Made by a program: the position numbers and the translations under genes | DNA from: Ralstonia sp. UBA689 | Lineage (GTDB): Bacteria; Pseudomonadota; Gammaproteobacteria; Burkholderiales; Burkholderiaceae | Length of the DNA: 64,000 bases | Direction of reading: 5' to 3' | NCBI RefSeq assembly: GCF_002298975.1 | Contig: NZ_DBMV01000033.1 | Span: 62,001 to 126,000 of the forward strand | The notes under the pieces: model-generated | What the model saw: the letters and a program-made list of their open reading frames with translations, nothing else | Told to the model about the DNA's origin: nothing | Databases searched by the model: none | Part shown: piece by piece, positions 1 through 8,681 of the stretch | Layout: the number at the start of each line of letters is the position of its first letter | How positions within the stretch are numbered: position 1 is the first letter of the stretch

Positions 1-76
1 GTACGGATGGGCCGTGCGGCTGAGAGAGTCCCTTCGCACCCGATCCGGTTCGTACCGGCGTGGGAAGTTTCAGAAC
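1..76 (+). promoter_or_regulatory. TPP riboswitch (THI element), 5' end cut by the window edge
   Basis: The conserved core GCTGAGAGAG is followed by CCCTTCGCACCCGATCCGG and then GTACCGGCGTGGGAA, which matches the thi-box consensus (CTGAGA ... ACCTGATCTGG ... CAGCGTAGGGAA). The first helix strand probably starts left of base 1. It lies about 105 bases before thiC, so it is expected to reduce expression of the thiamine operon when thiamine pyrophosphate binds. No clear terminator hairpin is visible between it and thiC, so translational control is as likely as transcriptional control. Confidence 0.88.
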
Positions 77-181
77 ACCGCGTAGTCTCTGGCAGCGCCC
101 CATCAATTCTTCGGGTCACGCCACCTCTCCCGGTTTCGTCCACCGCCTGCTCCACCAGGCCACAGAATCTAGGACGAGACC

Positions 182-2077
182 ATGCCCCAAGCCAAAAACG
201 CCCCCGCCGCATCGTTCGACTCGCTGCAGTCCGAGCTCGACCAGAAGTTCGCCTATCCGGCCTCCAGCAAGACCTACATCGTCGGCAGCCGCCCGGACAT
301 CCGCGTGCCGATGCGCACCATCAAGCAGACCGCCACGCGCACCGACAAGGGCGAGATGCTGAACCCGCCGGTGCCGGTGTACGACACCTCGGGCCCCTAC
401 TCCGATCCGGACGTACACATCGATCTGAAGGCGGGCCTCGCCCCGCTGCGCGCCAAGTGGATCGACGAGCGCGGCGATACGGAAATCCTCTCGGGCCTGT
501 CGTCCGAATACGGCCAGACGCGTGCCAACGACCCGGCTACGGCGCACCTGCGCTTCTCGCACATCTCCAAGCCGCGCCGCGCCAAGGCTGGCGCCAACGT
601 GAGCCAGATGCACTACGCGCGTCGCGGCATCATCACGCCGGAAATGGAGTACGTCGCGCTGCGCGAATCGCTGAACCTGCAAGCGCTGCAAGACAAGCCC
701 GAGTACCGCCAACTGCTCAAGCAGCATCCGGGCTTCTCGTACGGCGCGAACCTGCCGCAGCGCCCGGAAGACATCACGCCGGAATTCGTGCGTGCAGAAA
801 TCGCTGCCGGCCGCGCGATCATTCCCGCCAACATCAACCACACCGAGCTGGAGCCGATGGCCATCGGCCGCAACTTCCGCGTGAAGATCAACGGCAACCT
901 CGGCAACTCGGCGGTCACCTCGTCGCTGGCCGAGGAAGTGGAAAAGATGGTGTGGGCGATCCGCTGGGGCGCCGACACCATCATGGACTTGTCCACCGGC
1001 AAGCACATCCATGAAACGCGCGAATGGATCCTGCGCAACTCGCCGGTGCCCATCGGCACGGTGCCGATCTATCAGGCGCTGGACAAGACCGGCGGCGTGG
1101 CCGAAGACCTGACGTGGGAGATGTTCCGCGACACACTCATCGAACAGGCCGAGCAAGGCGTGGACTACTTCACCATCCACGCGGGCGTGCTGCTGCGCTA
1201 CGTGCCGCTGACGGCCGACCGCATTACCGGCATCGTCTCGCGCGGAGGCTCCATCATGGCCAAGTGGTGCCTGGCGCATCACAAGGAAAACTTCCTGTAC
1301 ACGCACTTCGACGAGATCTGCGAAATCATGAAGGCGTACGACGTGTCGTTCAGCCTGGGCGACGGTCTGCGCCCCGGTTGCATTGCCGACTCGAACGACG
1401 CCGCGCAATTCGGCGAGCTGCACACGCTGGGCGAACTGACCAAGAAGGCGTGGGAGCACGATGTGCAGGTCATGATCGAAGGCCCGGGCCACGTGCCGCT
1501 GCAGCGCGTGCAGGCCAACATGGACGAAGAGCTGAAGCACTGCTTCGAAGCCCCGTTCTACACGCTGGGCCCGCTGGTGACCGACATCGCCCCGGGCTAC
1601 GACCACATCACCAGCGGCATCGGTGCGGCCAACATCGGTTGGTACGGCACGGCCATGCTGTGCTACGTCACGCCCAAGGAACACCTGGGCCTGCCGGACA
1701 AGGAAGACGTGCGCGAAGGCATCATCACCTACAAGATCGCCGCGCACGCGGCCGACCTTGCCAAGGGCTGGCCGGGTGCGCAGCTGCGTGACAACGCGCT
1801 GTCGAAGGCACGCTTCGAATTCCGCTGGGAAGACCAGTTCAACCTCGGCCTCGATCCGGAGAAGGCACGCGCCTTCCACGATGAAACGCTGCCGGCCGAG
1901 GGCGCCAAGATCGCGCACTTCTGTTCGATGTGCGGTCCGAAGTTCTGCTCGATGAAGATCACGCAGGAAGTGCGCGATTACGCGGCATCGCTCGATTCCA
2001 ACGCCACAGCCGCAGTCCAGGGCATGGAAGAGAAGTCGATCGAGTTCCGCAAGACAGGCGGCAAGATCTACAGCTAA
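182..2077 (+). CDS. thiC: Phosphomethylpyrimidine synthase ThiC
   Basis: This radical SAM enzyme converts aminoimidazole ribotide to hydroxymethylpyrimidine phosphate, the pyrimidine half of thiamine. The 631-residue protein has the usual length and an intact C-terminal iron-sulfur motif, C581-SM-C584-GPKF-C589. Internal family signatures such as EGPGHVPL and LGPLVTDIAPGYDHI are present. It is the first gene after the TPP riboswitch and is followed closely by thiO, thiS, thiG and thiE, so the cluster should be one transcript. No frameshift or missing motif is seen. Confidence 0.97.
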   Translation: MPQAKNAPAASFDSLQSELDQKFAYPASSKTYIVGSRPDIRVPMRTIKQTATRTDKGEMLNPPVPVYDTSGPYSDPDVHIDLKAGLAPLRAKWIDERGDTEILSGLSSEYGQTRANDPATAHLRFSHISKPRRAKAGANVSQMHYARRGIITPEMEYVALRESLNLQALQDKPEYRQLLKQHPGFSYGANLPQRPEDITPEFVRAEIAAGRAIIPANINHTELEPMAIGRNFRVKINGNLGNSAVTSSLAEEVEKMVWAIRWGADTIMDLSTGKHIHETREWILRNSPVPIGTVPIYQALDKTGGVAEDLTWEMFRDTLIEQAEQGVDYFTIHAGVLLRYVPLTADRITGIVSRGGSIMAKWCLAHHKENFLYTHFDEICEIMKAYDVSFSLGDGLRPGCIADSNDAAQFGELHTLGELTKKAWEHDVQVMIEGPGHVPLQRVQANMDEELKHCFEAPFYTLGPLVTDIAPGYDHITSGIGAANIGWYGTAMLCYVTPKEHLGLPDKEDVREGIITYKIAAHAADLAKGWPGAQLRDNALSKARFEFRWEDQFNLGLDPEKARAFHDETLPAEGAKIAHFCSMCGPKFCSMKITQEVRDYAASLDSNATAAVQGMEEKSIEFRKTGGKIYS

Positions 2078-2091
2078 CCACAACCGGTGCA

Positions 2092-3237
2092 ATGTCAACC
2101 TCGACTTCATTCGACGTAACGATCCTCGGCGGCGGCCTCGCTGGCCGCCTGTGTGCCTGGCAACTCGCGCAGACGGGGGTGCCGCCCGCGCGCATTGCCG
2201 TGGTGGAGCGCGGCCCGCGCGACGGCAGCGGTGCCGCTGCGTTTGTCGCAGCCGCGATGCTCGCCCCGCTGGCCGAAGCCGCCGTGGCCGATCGTTTTGT
2301 CGTGGACTTGGGGTTGGCAAGCCTGGCGCTGTGGCGCGATTGGTTGCCGAAGCTGCGCACGCCGGTCTTCTTCCAGGAGGCCGGCACGCTGGTAGTGTGG
2401 CACGCGGCAGACCGTGGAGAGGCATCGCTGTTTGCCAACCACGTGCGCAATGCCGCGCCGCCCGAGCGCGTGGCCTCCGATCTGCGTGCCGTAGACGCGG
2501 CGGGCATTGCCCAGCTCGAGCCGCTGCTCGCACAACGTTTCACGCAGGGGCTGTATCTGGCGGGCGAAGGCCAACTGGACCCGCGCGGCGTGTTGGATGC
2601 GCTGGCGACAGAGCTTGAAGCGCTGGGCGTGCAACTGCGCTGGAACACGGAAGTGGCGGATCCGAGTCCCGACGCGCTGGCCGCTGCGGGGCTTGGCGCG
2701 CGCCTCGTGCTCGATTGCCGTGGCCTCGGTGCCAAGCCGCAATGGCCGCGCCTGCGTGGCCTGCGCGGCGAAGTGGCCCGCATCCATGCGCCGGACGTGT
2801 CGCTCACGCGACCGGTGCGCATGCTGCATCCGCGCTACCCGCTGTACATCGCGCCCAAGCCGGGCAACGTGTACGTGATCGGTGCGACCGAGCTGGAATC
2901 CGACGACATGTCGCCGGCCAGTGTCCGCTCCACGTTGGAATTGCTCTCCGCTGCGTACGCTGTGCACCCCGCCTTTGGCGAGGCGCGCGTGCTGGAGCTG
3001 AACACGCAGTGCCGCCCGACTTTGCCCGACCATCGCCCGGCCATCCGCTGGGATGGCATCAGCACGCTGTCGGTGAACGGCCTGTACCGGCACGGCTACA
3101 TGATTGCGCCCGCCGTGACGCAAGCTGCCGTGGCGGCTGCGCGTGCGCTGCTGGACGGCAGCACCATCGATGCGAACGACGGCGAATGGCGCGAGCTGTT
3201 CGCTGATGCCGCATCCCCCGAACCTGTTTTGTCATGA
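2092..3237 (+). CDS. thiO: FAD-dependent glycine oxidase ThiO
   Basis: ThiO oxidises glycine to the imine (dehydroglycine) used for the thiazole half of thiamine. The 381-residue protein opens with a strand and a Rossmann dinucleotide motif, VTILGGGLAGRLCAW, typical of FAD-binding DAO-family oxidases. Near the end it has the second FAD-contact region RPAIRWDG...LYRHGYMIAP. The ATG at 2092 was chosen because it sits just before the FAD motif; an in-frame extension back to 1930 would run into thiC. It is 14 bases after thiC, and its stop overlaps the thiS start (ATGA). Confidence 0.93.
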   Translation: MSTSTSFDVTILGGGLAGRLCAWQLAQTGVPPARIAVVERGPRDGSGAAAFVAAAMLAPLAEAAVADRFVVDLGLASLALWRDWLPKLRTPVFFQEAGTLVVWHAADRGEASLFANHVRNAAPPERVASDLRAVDAAGIAQLEPLLAQRFTQGLYLAGEGQLDPRGVLDALATELEALGVQLRWNTEVADPSPDALAAAGLGARLVLDCRGLGAKPQWPRLRGLRGEVARIHAPDVSLTRPVRMLHPRYPLYIAPKPGNVYVIGATELESDDMSPASVRSTLELLSAAYAVHPAFGEARVLELNTQCRPTLPDHRPAIRWDGISTLSVNGLYRHGYMIAPAVTQAAVAAARALLDGSTIDANDGEWRELFADAASPEPVLS

Positions 3238-3449
3238 CGCTGAACGTCACCCTCAACGACCTGTCGCTTGCGCTGCCTGCGGGCAGCACGCTGGCCGACG
3301 CCATTGGTGCTGCCACGCCGCAACTGCAGATCGCGCCGCCGTTTGCCGCATCGGTGAATGGCGATTTCGTGCCCAAGGCGCGCCATGCGCAGCATGCGCT
3401 CAACGCTGGCGACCGCATTGCGCTCGTGCAGCCCGTCGTGGGCGGCTAG
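3234..3449 (+). CDS. thiS: Sulfur carrier protein ThiS
   Basis: This small ubiquitin-fold sulfur carrier has 71 residues and ends in the obligatory Gly-Gly (...QPVVGG), which is adenylated and converted to a thiocarboxylate. It donates sulfur to ThiG for thiazole formation. The start overlaps the thiO stop, and thiG begins nine bases downstream, so translational coupling with ThiO and ThiG is likely. No ThiF adenylating enzyme is seen in the window. Confidence 0.95.
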   Translation: MTLNVTLNDLSLALPAGSTLADAIGAATPQLQIAPPFAASVNGDFVPKARHAQHALNAGDRIALVQPVVGG

Positions 3450-3458
3450 GAGTCTTCG

Positions 3459-4286
3459 ATGACCACTACCAATCTTTCCACCGTGGCTGACCCGCTGCGC
3501 CTGTACGACGAGACCTTCGCCTCGCGCCTGCTGCTCGGCACGGCGCGTTATCCATCGCCGCAATCGCTGGAAGACGCGGTGCGCGTGTCCAACCCAGCCA
3601 TGCTGACGGTCGCGCTGCGCCGCCAGAGCGCCGGTTCGCCCGATGGTGGCGCCAGTTTCTGGAAGATGCTGCGCGCACTCGGCGTGCCCGTGCTGCCGAA
3701 CACCGCCGGCTGCTATTCCGCCGACGAGGCTTACACCCTCGCGCAGATGTCGCGCGAAGTGTTCGAGACGGATTGGATCAAGCTCGAAGTCATCGGCGAC
3801 GATTACACGCTGCAGCCCGACACGCTCGCATTGCCGGCCGCCGCCGAACGCCTCATCAAGGACGGCTTCAAGGTGCTGCCGTATTGCACAGAAGACCTCG
3901 TGCTGTGCCGCCGCCTGCTCGACGTCGGCTGCCAGGCGCTGATGCCGTGGGCCGCGCCCATCGGCACCGGCCGCGGGCCCACCAATCCGTACGGCCTGCG
4001 CTTGTTGCGCGAGCGCCTGCCCAACGTGCCGCTCATCGTCGATGCGGGCCTGGGTGTGCCGTCGCACGCCACGCAGGTCATGGAGTGGGGCTACGACGCG
4101 GTGTTGCTGAATACCGCCGTTGCGCAAGCCGGTGATCCGGTGGCGATGGCGCGGGCGTTTGCGATGGCCACGCAGGCCGGTCGCCTTGCACGCCTGTCTG
4201 GCCCGATGCCGGAGCGTGATGTGGCGCAGGCGAGCACGCCGGTTGTGGGCTTGCCGTTCTGGCATGCCGAGGAGAAGAGTGCATGA
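3459..4286 (+). CDS. thiG: Thiazole synthase ThiG
   Basis: ThiG condenses deoxyxylulose 5-phosphate, dehydroglycine and ThiS thiocarboxylate into the thiazole phosphate. The 275-residue protein carries the TIM-barrel signature WIKLEVIGDD; Lys108 is the expected Schiff-base lysine. It also has the phosphate-binding stretch PIGTGRGPTNPYGL and VIVDAGLG-like and AVLLNTAVA-like segments. It is slightly longer than the common 255-265 residues because of an N-terminal extension of about 15 residues. The stop overlaps the thiE start by four bases. Confidence 0.96.
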   Translation: MTTTNLSTVADPLRLYDETFASRLLLGTARYPSPQSLEDAVRVSNPAMLTVALRRQSAGSPDGGASFWKMLRALGVPVLPNTAGCYSADEAYTLAQMSREVFETDWIKLEVIGDDYTLQPDTLALPAAAERLIKDGFKVLPYCTEDLVLCRRLLDVGCQALMPWAAPIGTGRGPTNPYGLRLLRERLPNVPLIVDAGLGVPSHATQVMEWGYDAVLLNTAVAQAGDPVAMARAFAMATQAGRLARLSGPMPERDVAQASTPVVGLPFWHAEEKSA

Positions 4287-5437
4287 GCGAATCGGCTCTG
4301 CGTTTCTCCGCCGCTTGGCCGGAAGCGGCTGCACTGGCCGCACAGATCATCGATCGCCATGTGGACGCCTTTGGCCGCGCGCCGCACGCCTGGAGCGTGA
4401 CTGACCGCGCTGAAGAAGCAACCAGCTCCACCACTGTTCTGCTGACGACGGACGCCGCACAAGCCGAACGCGCGCGCACGGCAGGTGCCGCTGTCGTATT
4501 GGCTGCAACGGAAGGCGATCAGCGCATCGACACCGTGCACGATCGCCTCGGCACGTATCGCTTCGCCTCTGCGGCAGCAGGCGATGCGCTCGACGCTCGC
4601 TTTGTCGCCGTGTTCGGCGCGGCGCTGGCGCTGGCATTCGAGCCGCGCGATGCGCTGTGCGTGGCGCGCGCGTGGATCGCCGAGGGCAATGCCGACGCGC
4701 TCGCCTGGCCGACCCGCTTCAATGCCCTGCCCCGCGTGCTCGAACCGGCGTTGCCGTGTCCGACCGCAGCGGACCTCGCCTTTGCGCCGTGCCCGACGCA
4801 ACTCGGCATCTACGCCGTCGTGCCGGACGCGGATTGGATCGAGCGCCTTGTCGCGCTCAAGGTGCCGACGGTGCAACTGCGCTTCAAGTCGGACGATGCG
4901 CAAGCCGTGGTCGACCAAGTGCGCCGCGCAGAGGCGGCTGCACGTGGCAGCAGTACGCGCCTGTTCATCAACGACCATTGGCGCGTGGCGCTGGACGTGC
5001 ACGCGCAGGTGCCCAGCGGCGGCATCTACGGCATTCACCTCGGCCAGGAGGATATCGACGAGGCTGACCTGGTGGCGATCCGCTCAGCCGGTTTGCGCCT
5101 GGGCATCAGCACGCACGGTTACGCAGAGATGCTGCGCGTCGCACCGCTGAACCCCAGCTACCTCGCGCTCGGCGCCGTGTTTGCCACGCCCACCAAGAGC
5201 ATGCCGACTGTGCCGCAGGGCCTCGGCCGGTTGTTCGCCTATGCGGCAGCCATGCGCACGCGCGTGCCGGCGCCGCCACTGGTCGCCATCGGCGGCATCG
5301 ATCTGGCAGCGATGCCCCGCGTGCTGGAGTCTGGCGTCGGCTGCGTGGCCGTGGTGCGTGCCATCACCCAGGCGGCGGACGTGCCTGCCGCCGTCGACGC
5401 ACTGCAAGCGACGTTCGCGGCGCACGTGCACGCCTGA
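4283..5437 (+). CDS. thiE: Thiamine phosphate synthase ThiE with a long N-terminal extension
   Basis: ThiE joins the pyrimidine and thiazole halves to thiamine phosphate. The catalytic TIM barrel lies in about residues 172-384, with VQLRFKSDD, FINDHWRVA, GIHLGQED, LGISTHGYAE, LGAVFATPTK and VAIGGID in the usual order. At 384 residues the protein is about 170 residues longer than ordinary ThiE (around 210). The extra N-terminal part (about 1-170, Ala-rich) has no motif I can name. The start overlaps the end of thiG. A perfect hairpin follows the gene. Confidence 0.93.
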   Translation: MSESALRFSAAWPEAAALAAQIIDRHVDAFGRAPHAWSVTDRAEEATSSTTVLLTTDAAQAERARTAGAAVVLAATEGDQRIDTVHDRLGTYRFASAAAGDALDARFVAVFGAALALAFEPRDALCVARAWIAEGNADALAWPTRFNALPRVLEPALPCPTAADLAFAPCPTQLGIYAVVPDADWIERLVALKVPTVQLRFKSDDAQAVVDQVRRAEAAARGSSTRLFINDHWRVALDVHAQVPSGGIYGIHLGQEDIDEADLVAIRSAGLRLGISTHGYAEMLRVAPLNPSYLALGAVFATPTKSMPTVPQGLGRLFAYAAAMRTRVPAPPLVAIGGIDLAAMPRVLESGVGCVAVVRAITQAADVPAAVDALQATFAAHVHA

Positions 5438-5448
5438 TACACCACAAG

Positions 5449-5479
5449 GGTTGCGCGCGGCGGATTGCTGCGCGCAACC
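5449..5479 (+). terminator. Perfect 10-bp hairpin after thiE
   Basis: GGTTGCGCGC pairs with GCGCGCAACC across an 11-base loop, 11 bases after the thiE stop. No run of T follows, so it may be a weak or factor-dependent terminator, or only a 3'-end stabilising stem for the thi transcript. Confidence 0.5.
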
Positions 5480-5574
5480 GGCATCTGCCTGACCTATCCT
5501 GTTCGTGCGCTGCTGCAGGCGGCCATCGTGGCTGCCGTGGCGGCGCATTCTCATTCACGCTGCAGGAGACAGAC

Positions 5575-6054
5575 ATGGCGGTCAAGCCCATTCCCGAGGG
5601 TTACCACAGCGTCACCCCGTACCTGAGCATCAAAGGCGCCGCAAAGGCGATCGAGTTCTACAAGAAGGCGTTCGGCGCCACCGAACTCCTGCGCATGGAC
5701 GGCCCCAACGGCACCATCGCGCACGCCGAAATCCGCATCGGCGATTCCCCCATCATGCTGTCGGATGAAACGCCGAACATGGCCTGCGCCAGCCCCGACA
5801 CGCTGCAGAGCACGTCGGTCGGAATGATGATCTACGTACCCAACGTCGATACCGTGTTTGCGAATGCGCTGAAGGCAGGTGGCACGGAAGTCCGCCCGGT
5901 GGTGGATCAGTTCTACGGCGACCGCTCCGGCACGCTCAAAGACCCGTTCGGCCACGTGTGGACCGTGTCCACGCATGTGGAAGACGTGGCGCCCGATGAG
6001 ATGGCCAGGCGCATGGAGAAGTGGACGAAGGAGCAGGCAGCGGCATCGGCCTGA
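5575..6054 (+). CDS. VOC (glyoxalase/PhnB-like) family protein
   Basis: This 159-residue protein starts with PEGYHSVTPYLSIKGA and continues AIEFYKKAFGA, the classic start of PhnB-like members of the vicinal oxygen chelate fold. The paired beta-alpha-beta units are complete, with GDSPIMLSDE in the middle and DRSGTLKDPFGHVW near the end. Such proteins bind metals or small molecules, and the substrate cannot be told from sequence. It is preceded by a GCAGGAGAC ribosome site and followed directly by a strong terminator, so it looks monocistronic. No functional link to the thiamine genes is evident. Confidence 0.85.
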   Translation: MAVKPIPEGYHSVTPYLSIKGAAKAIEFYKKAFGATELLRMDGPNGTIAHAEIRIGDSPIMLSDETPNMACASPDTLQSTSVGMMIYVPNVDTVFANALKAGGTEVRPVVDQFYGDRSGTLKDPFGHVWTVSTHVEDVAPDEMARRMEKWTKEQAAASA

Positions 6055-6071
6055 CATCGGGAGCAGCAAAG

Positions 6072-6103
6072 AAAAAAGCGCGGACGTGAGCCGCGCTTTT
6101 TTT
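6072..6103 (+). terminator. Rho-independent terminator after the VOC gene
   Basis: AAAAAAGCGCGG and CCGCGCTTTTTTT form a GC-rich stem with a 7-base loop followed by a T run. Because the stem is flanked by A and T runs it could work in both directions. It separates the VOC gene from the downstream T6SS effector module. Confidence 0.9.
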
Positions 6104-6278
6104 CTTCCTGCGTTCTCGACTAACTACCGCGTTGGACATATCCCCTCGTTGTTCATTGCGTGCAGGCCTCGGGTGCCATGAAGTCAAAGAGTGTTGAGTT
6201 CCGCCGATTTCGTGCGCAACGGTCAGACACTGATGGATCTCTGTGCATTCGCATCTTCCCACCTTGAGGTCCTGCACG

Positions 6279-8672
6279 ATGACTCCTCCCGACCACACTC
6301 TTCCCGAAACATCTGTCACGGCCCGCCGTCGCCCTTTCTGCGGGATTCAAGCCGAAGCGCTCACCTTGCCCGGTTGCCCGTGCCTGAGCGTTGTCTACCC
6401 CGCACCGCTGCCCGGCGTCATCATCTTCGTGCATGGCGTCAACTCCAGCGGCGAATGGTTCGACGCTGCGGAGGAGGGCCTTTGCAAGGGGCTCAATGCC
6501 CGGCTGCAGCGCAATGACGATCAGGTCGCCTACCCCAAGGAGAGCGGCAAGCTCCGCCCCATGCGATACACGGCCGAACTGACGGAAGACGGCTATATAT
6601 CCGACGACCTCAAAGCCAATACCTTTGTCCAACCAGGCAGCGGCAGGAGCCCCGTCATCCGCTTCCGCTGGGGCTACAAAGCCAGCAGCGAAGACGTCGT
6701 CCAGGAAGACGGTACCGTCCGCAACGAGCTTGCCAGTGTGGGCGGCAATATCCTGCTCGACGAGAAAAACGCCTGGGGCGGCGGTCCCTTCGTCAATGGC
6801 GCCTCCGCCCTGCCGGATCTGTTCGGCAAGGGCACCGACAGTGAGGTCTTGGGCGGTCTGTTCGAACTCCAACACCTGCAAACCAGCGACCGCCAGATCT
6901 ACAGCGCTCCCACGCGCCACTACCAGGCCTTTGCAGCTTGGCGGCTAGCCAAGCTGGTTGCCCGCATCCGCGAGCTGCACCGCGACATCTTCGAACGCGA
7001 TTGCCCCATCACCGTCGTCTGCCACAGCCAGGGCAACATGGTGGGCTTGGCCTCTGCCTACTTCGGCGCCAACCATCCCGAGTTCCAATCATTGGGCGTA
7101 GCCGACACCTACGTCCTCGCCAACCCACCCTACAGCCTGCGCGGTAGCCGCCTGGATAACTTCAGCCAATTCGACGGCGCAGGTCGCGTCACCTACGACG
7201 CGCGCGTTGCCGGCCTCAAGGGCTTCTTCGACATCGTGCGCCACTTCCAGGGCCGGGCCCAGCACTACAGCCACCACGCCGTGGATCAGCTCGGATTCAA
7301 CGCGTGTCCCCAGAATGGCGATAACCCGCGCACTGCCGCTCTGGACAGCGCAGACCACCAGACCCGTGGGCACGTCTTCCTCTACTGTTGCCCGCACGAC
7401 CGGGTCATTTCTGTTGCTCCCGTTCAGGGCATGGGCTGGCTGGGCATGAACAAGGACGACGTGAAGGCCACCGAAGCCCATGACATCCTGTTCCAACGCG
7501 TCTGGGCACAAACCAAGCCGGGCACCCCTTACAAGGTGGGCGCAGAACCGGGCTATCGATACCGCTACTGGCATGACACCATCGGCGCCATGCCGGCCGA
7601 TGCAGGCAGCGGCTGGGATGACACCACCGGCACCTTCAAACCGCGGAACACCAAGCCCACCTTCTGGAGCCCGTCTGCCGACACCGCGAGTGTTTCCTTC
7701 GCCAGAATCTGGGGCGATTCGCGCAAGAGCATTTGGGGCAAGCTTCTCGCCAGCGCTGCGGGTGTTCCGATCCAAGCCCTCATGTGGGGTGGCCAAGCCG
7801 TCAAGGGCGCCACCAACGTTAATGCCGACCCAGCGGATGACTGGGCCGTGCTGGTCAATGCCCCCAAGGTGCCCAGCGGCGGCATCGTGCCCCAGGCCGT
7901 CTACCTGCCGCACGGCGAGCCTCGACCCGGCGAGACCTCACATCCGGATGGCGTGCGCACCATCGGCCCCTTCAACGCGCACAAGGAATCCGCCAGCGAT
8001 GCGCTGAACCGCAAGCGGAGCATCCCCGAAGGGCAGTTCGACCCCTACGCCAAGCAACGCAAGTCCGGCCACGGCAATGCCACCAGCGAAGCTGCCATGC
8101 GCTACGACCAGAACGCCGGGGTGCGCCAGCGCGCGCGGCGCGAACTCTACAACGACGACGGCACCGTCAGGAAGGGCGTGCCCTTTGCGGAAGACGACGT
8201 CGCGAAGATGAACGCCGCACAACACCACACCTTGCGCGGCACCACGTTTGGCGCTTTCGAACAGCAAGAGCGCACGGCGCTGATGAAGGACGGCGAAGAC
8301 GCGCAAGCCACCAACCACTCCACCATCCTCACCAACGCCGCGCATGCAGAGCACGTGCTTGCCTATGACGTGGATGTGGGCCTGTGCCACTTCGATGAAC
8401 CGCTGATGAACCAGTTGCGGCGGATGGCGGATTGGCGGTGGTGTAAGCCAGAGAGGACTGATGAATATCCAGCGGGACGCGACCGCAAGAAGGACAGCGA
8501 GTTCACGTACTACGGCACGAAGGCGGCGCTCTACGACAACGGCTCGTTGGACCAACACGAAAACCTAGCCGCCACCAAGGGTGCTGTCAGGGCTATCGGC
8601 ATTGACGACGCGCGCAATCCCGGGCGCTTAGATGCGCACCACGTGTCGCCAGGCGGACCACGCCACGCCTAA
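6279..8672 (+). CDS. Tle3-like type VI secretion phospholipase effector (alpha/beta hydrolase, DUF3274-like)
   Basis: This 797-residue protein has an alpha/beta-hydrolase core. GVIIFVHGVNSSGEWF (around residues 46-61) supplies the oxyanion region, and TVVCHSQGNMVGLAS holds the nucleophile Ser250 in an HSQG elbow. FLYCCPHDRVISV is a candidate acid region. The large size, this N-terminal pattern and the Tla3/DUF2875-like partner next to it fit the Tle3 family of antibacterial phospholipases. There is no signal peptide, as expected for a T6SS cargo. The ATG at 6279 was chosen because GAGG lies nine bases upstream; an in-frame ATG at 6243 has none. No VgrG or tssABC genes occur in the window. The family call is from recalled architecture, not an alignment. 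Confidence 0.75.
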   Translation: MTPPDHTLPETSVTARRRPFCGIQAEALTLPGCPCLSVVYPAPLPGVIIFVHGVNSSGEWFDAAEEGLCKGLNARLQRNDDQVAYPKESGKLRPMRYTAELTEDGYISDDLKANTFVQPGSGRSPVIRFRWGYKASSEDVVQEDGTVRNELASVGGNILLDEKNAWGGGPFVNGASALPDLFGKGTDSEVLGGLFELQHLQTSDRQIYSAPTRHYQAFAAWRLAKLVARIRELHRDIFERDCPITVVCHSQGNMVGLASAYFGANHPEFQSLGVADTYVLANPPYSLRGSRLDNFSQFDGAGRVTYDARVAGLKGFFDIVRHFQGRAQHYSHHAVDQLGFNACPQNGDNPRTAALDSADHQTRGHVFLYCCPHDRVISVAPVQGMGWLGMNKDDVKATEAHDILFQRVWAQTKPGTPYKVGAEPGYRYRYWHDTIGAMPADAGSGWDDTTGTFKPRNTKPTFWSPSADTASVSFARIWGDSRKSIWGKLLASAAGVPIQALMWGGQAVKGATNVNADPADDWAVLVNAPKVPSGGIVPQAVYLPHGEPRPGETSHPDGVRTIGPFNAHKESASDALNRKRSIPEGQFDPYAKQRKSGHGNATSEAAMRYDQNAGVRQRARRELYNDDGTVRKGVPFAEDDVAKMNAAQHHTLRGTTFGAFEQQERTALMKDGEDAQATNHSTILTNAAHAEHVLAYDVDVGLCHFDEPLMNQLRRMADWRWCKPERTDEYPAGRDRKKDSEFTYYGTKAALYDNGSLDQHENLAATKGAVRAIGIDDARNPGRLDAHHVSPGGPRHA

Positions 8673-8681
8673 GGAGCCAGC

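Noticed and set aside
116..2533. 805-codon open frame antisense to thiC and thiO
   Set aside because: It is a shadow of GC-rich coding DNA: the thiC and thiO frames carry full family motifs, and the antisense translation is Arg/Val/Ala-rich without any motif.
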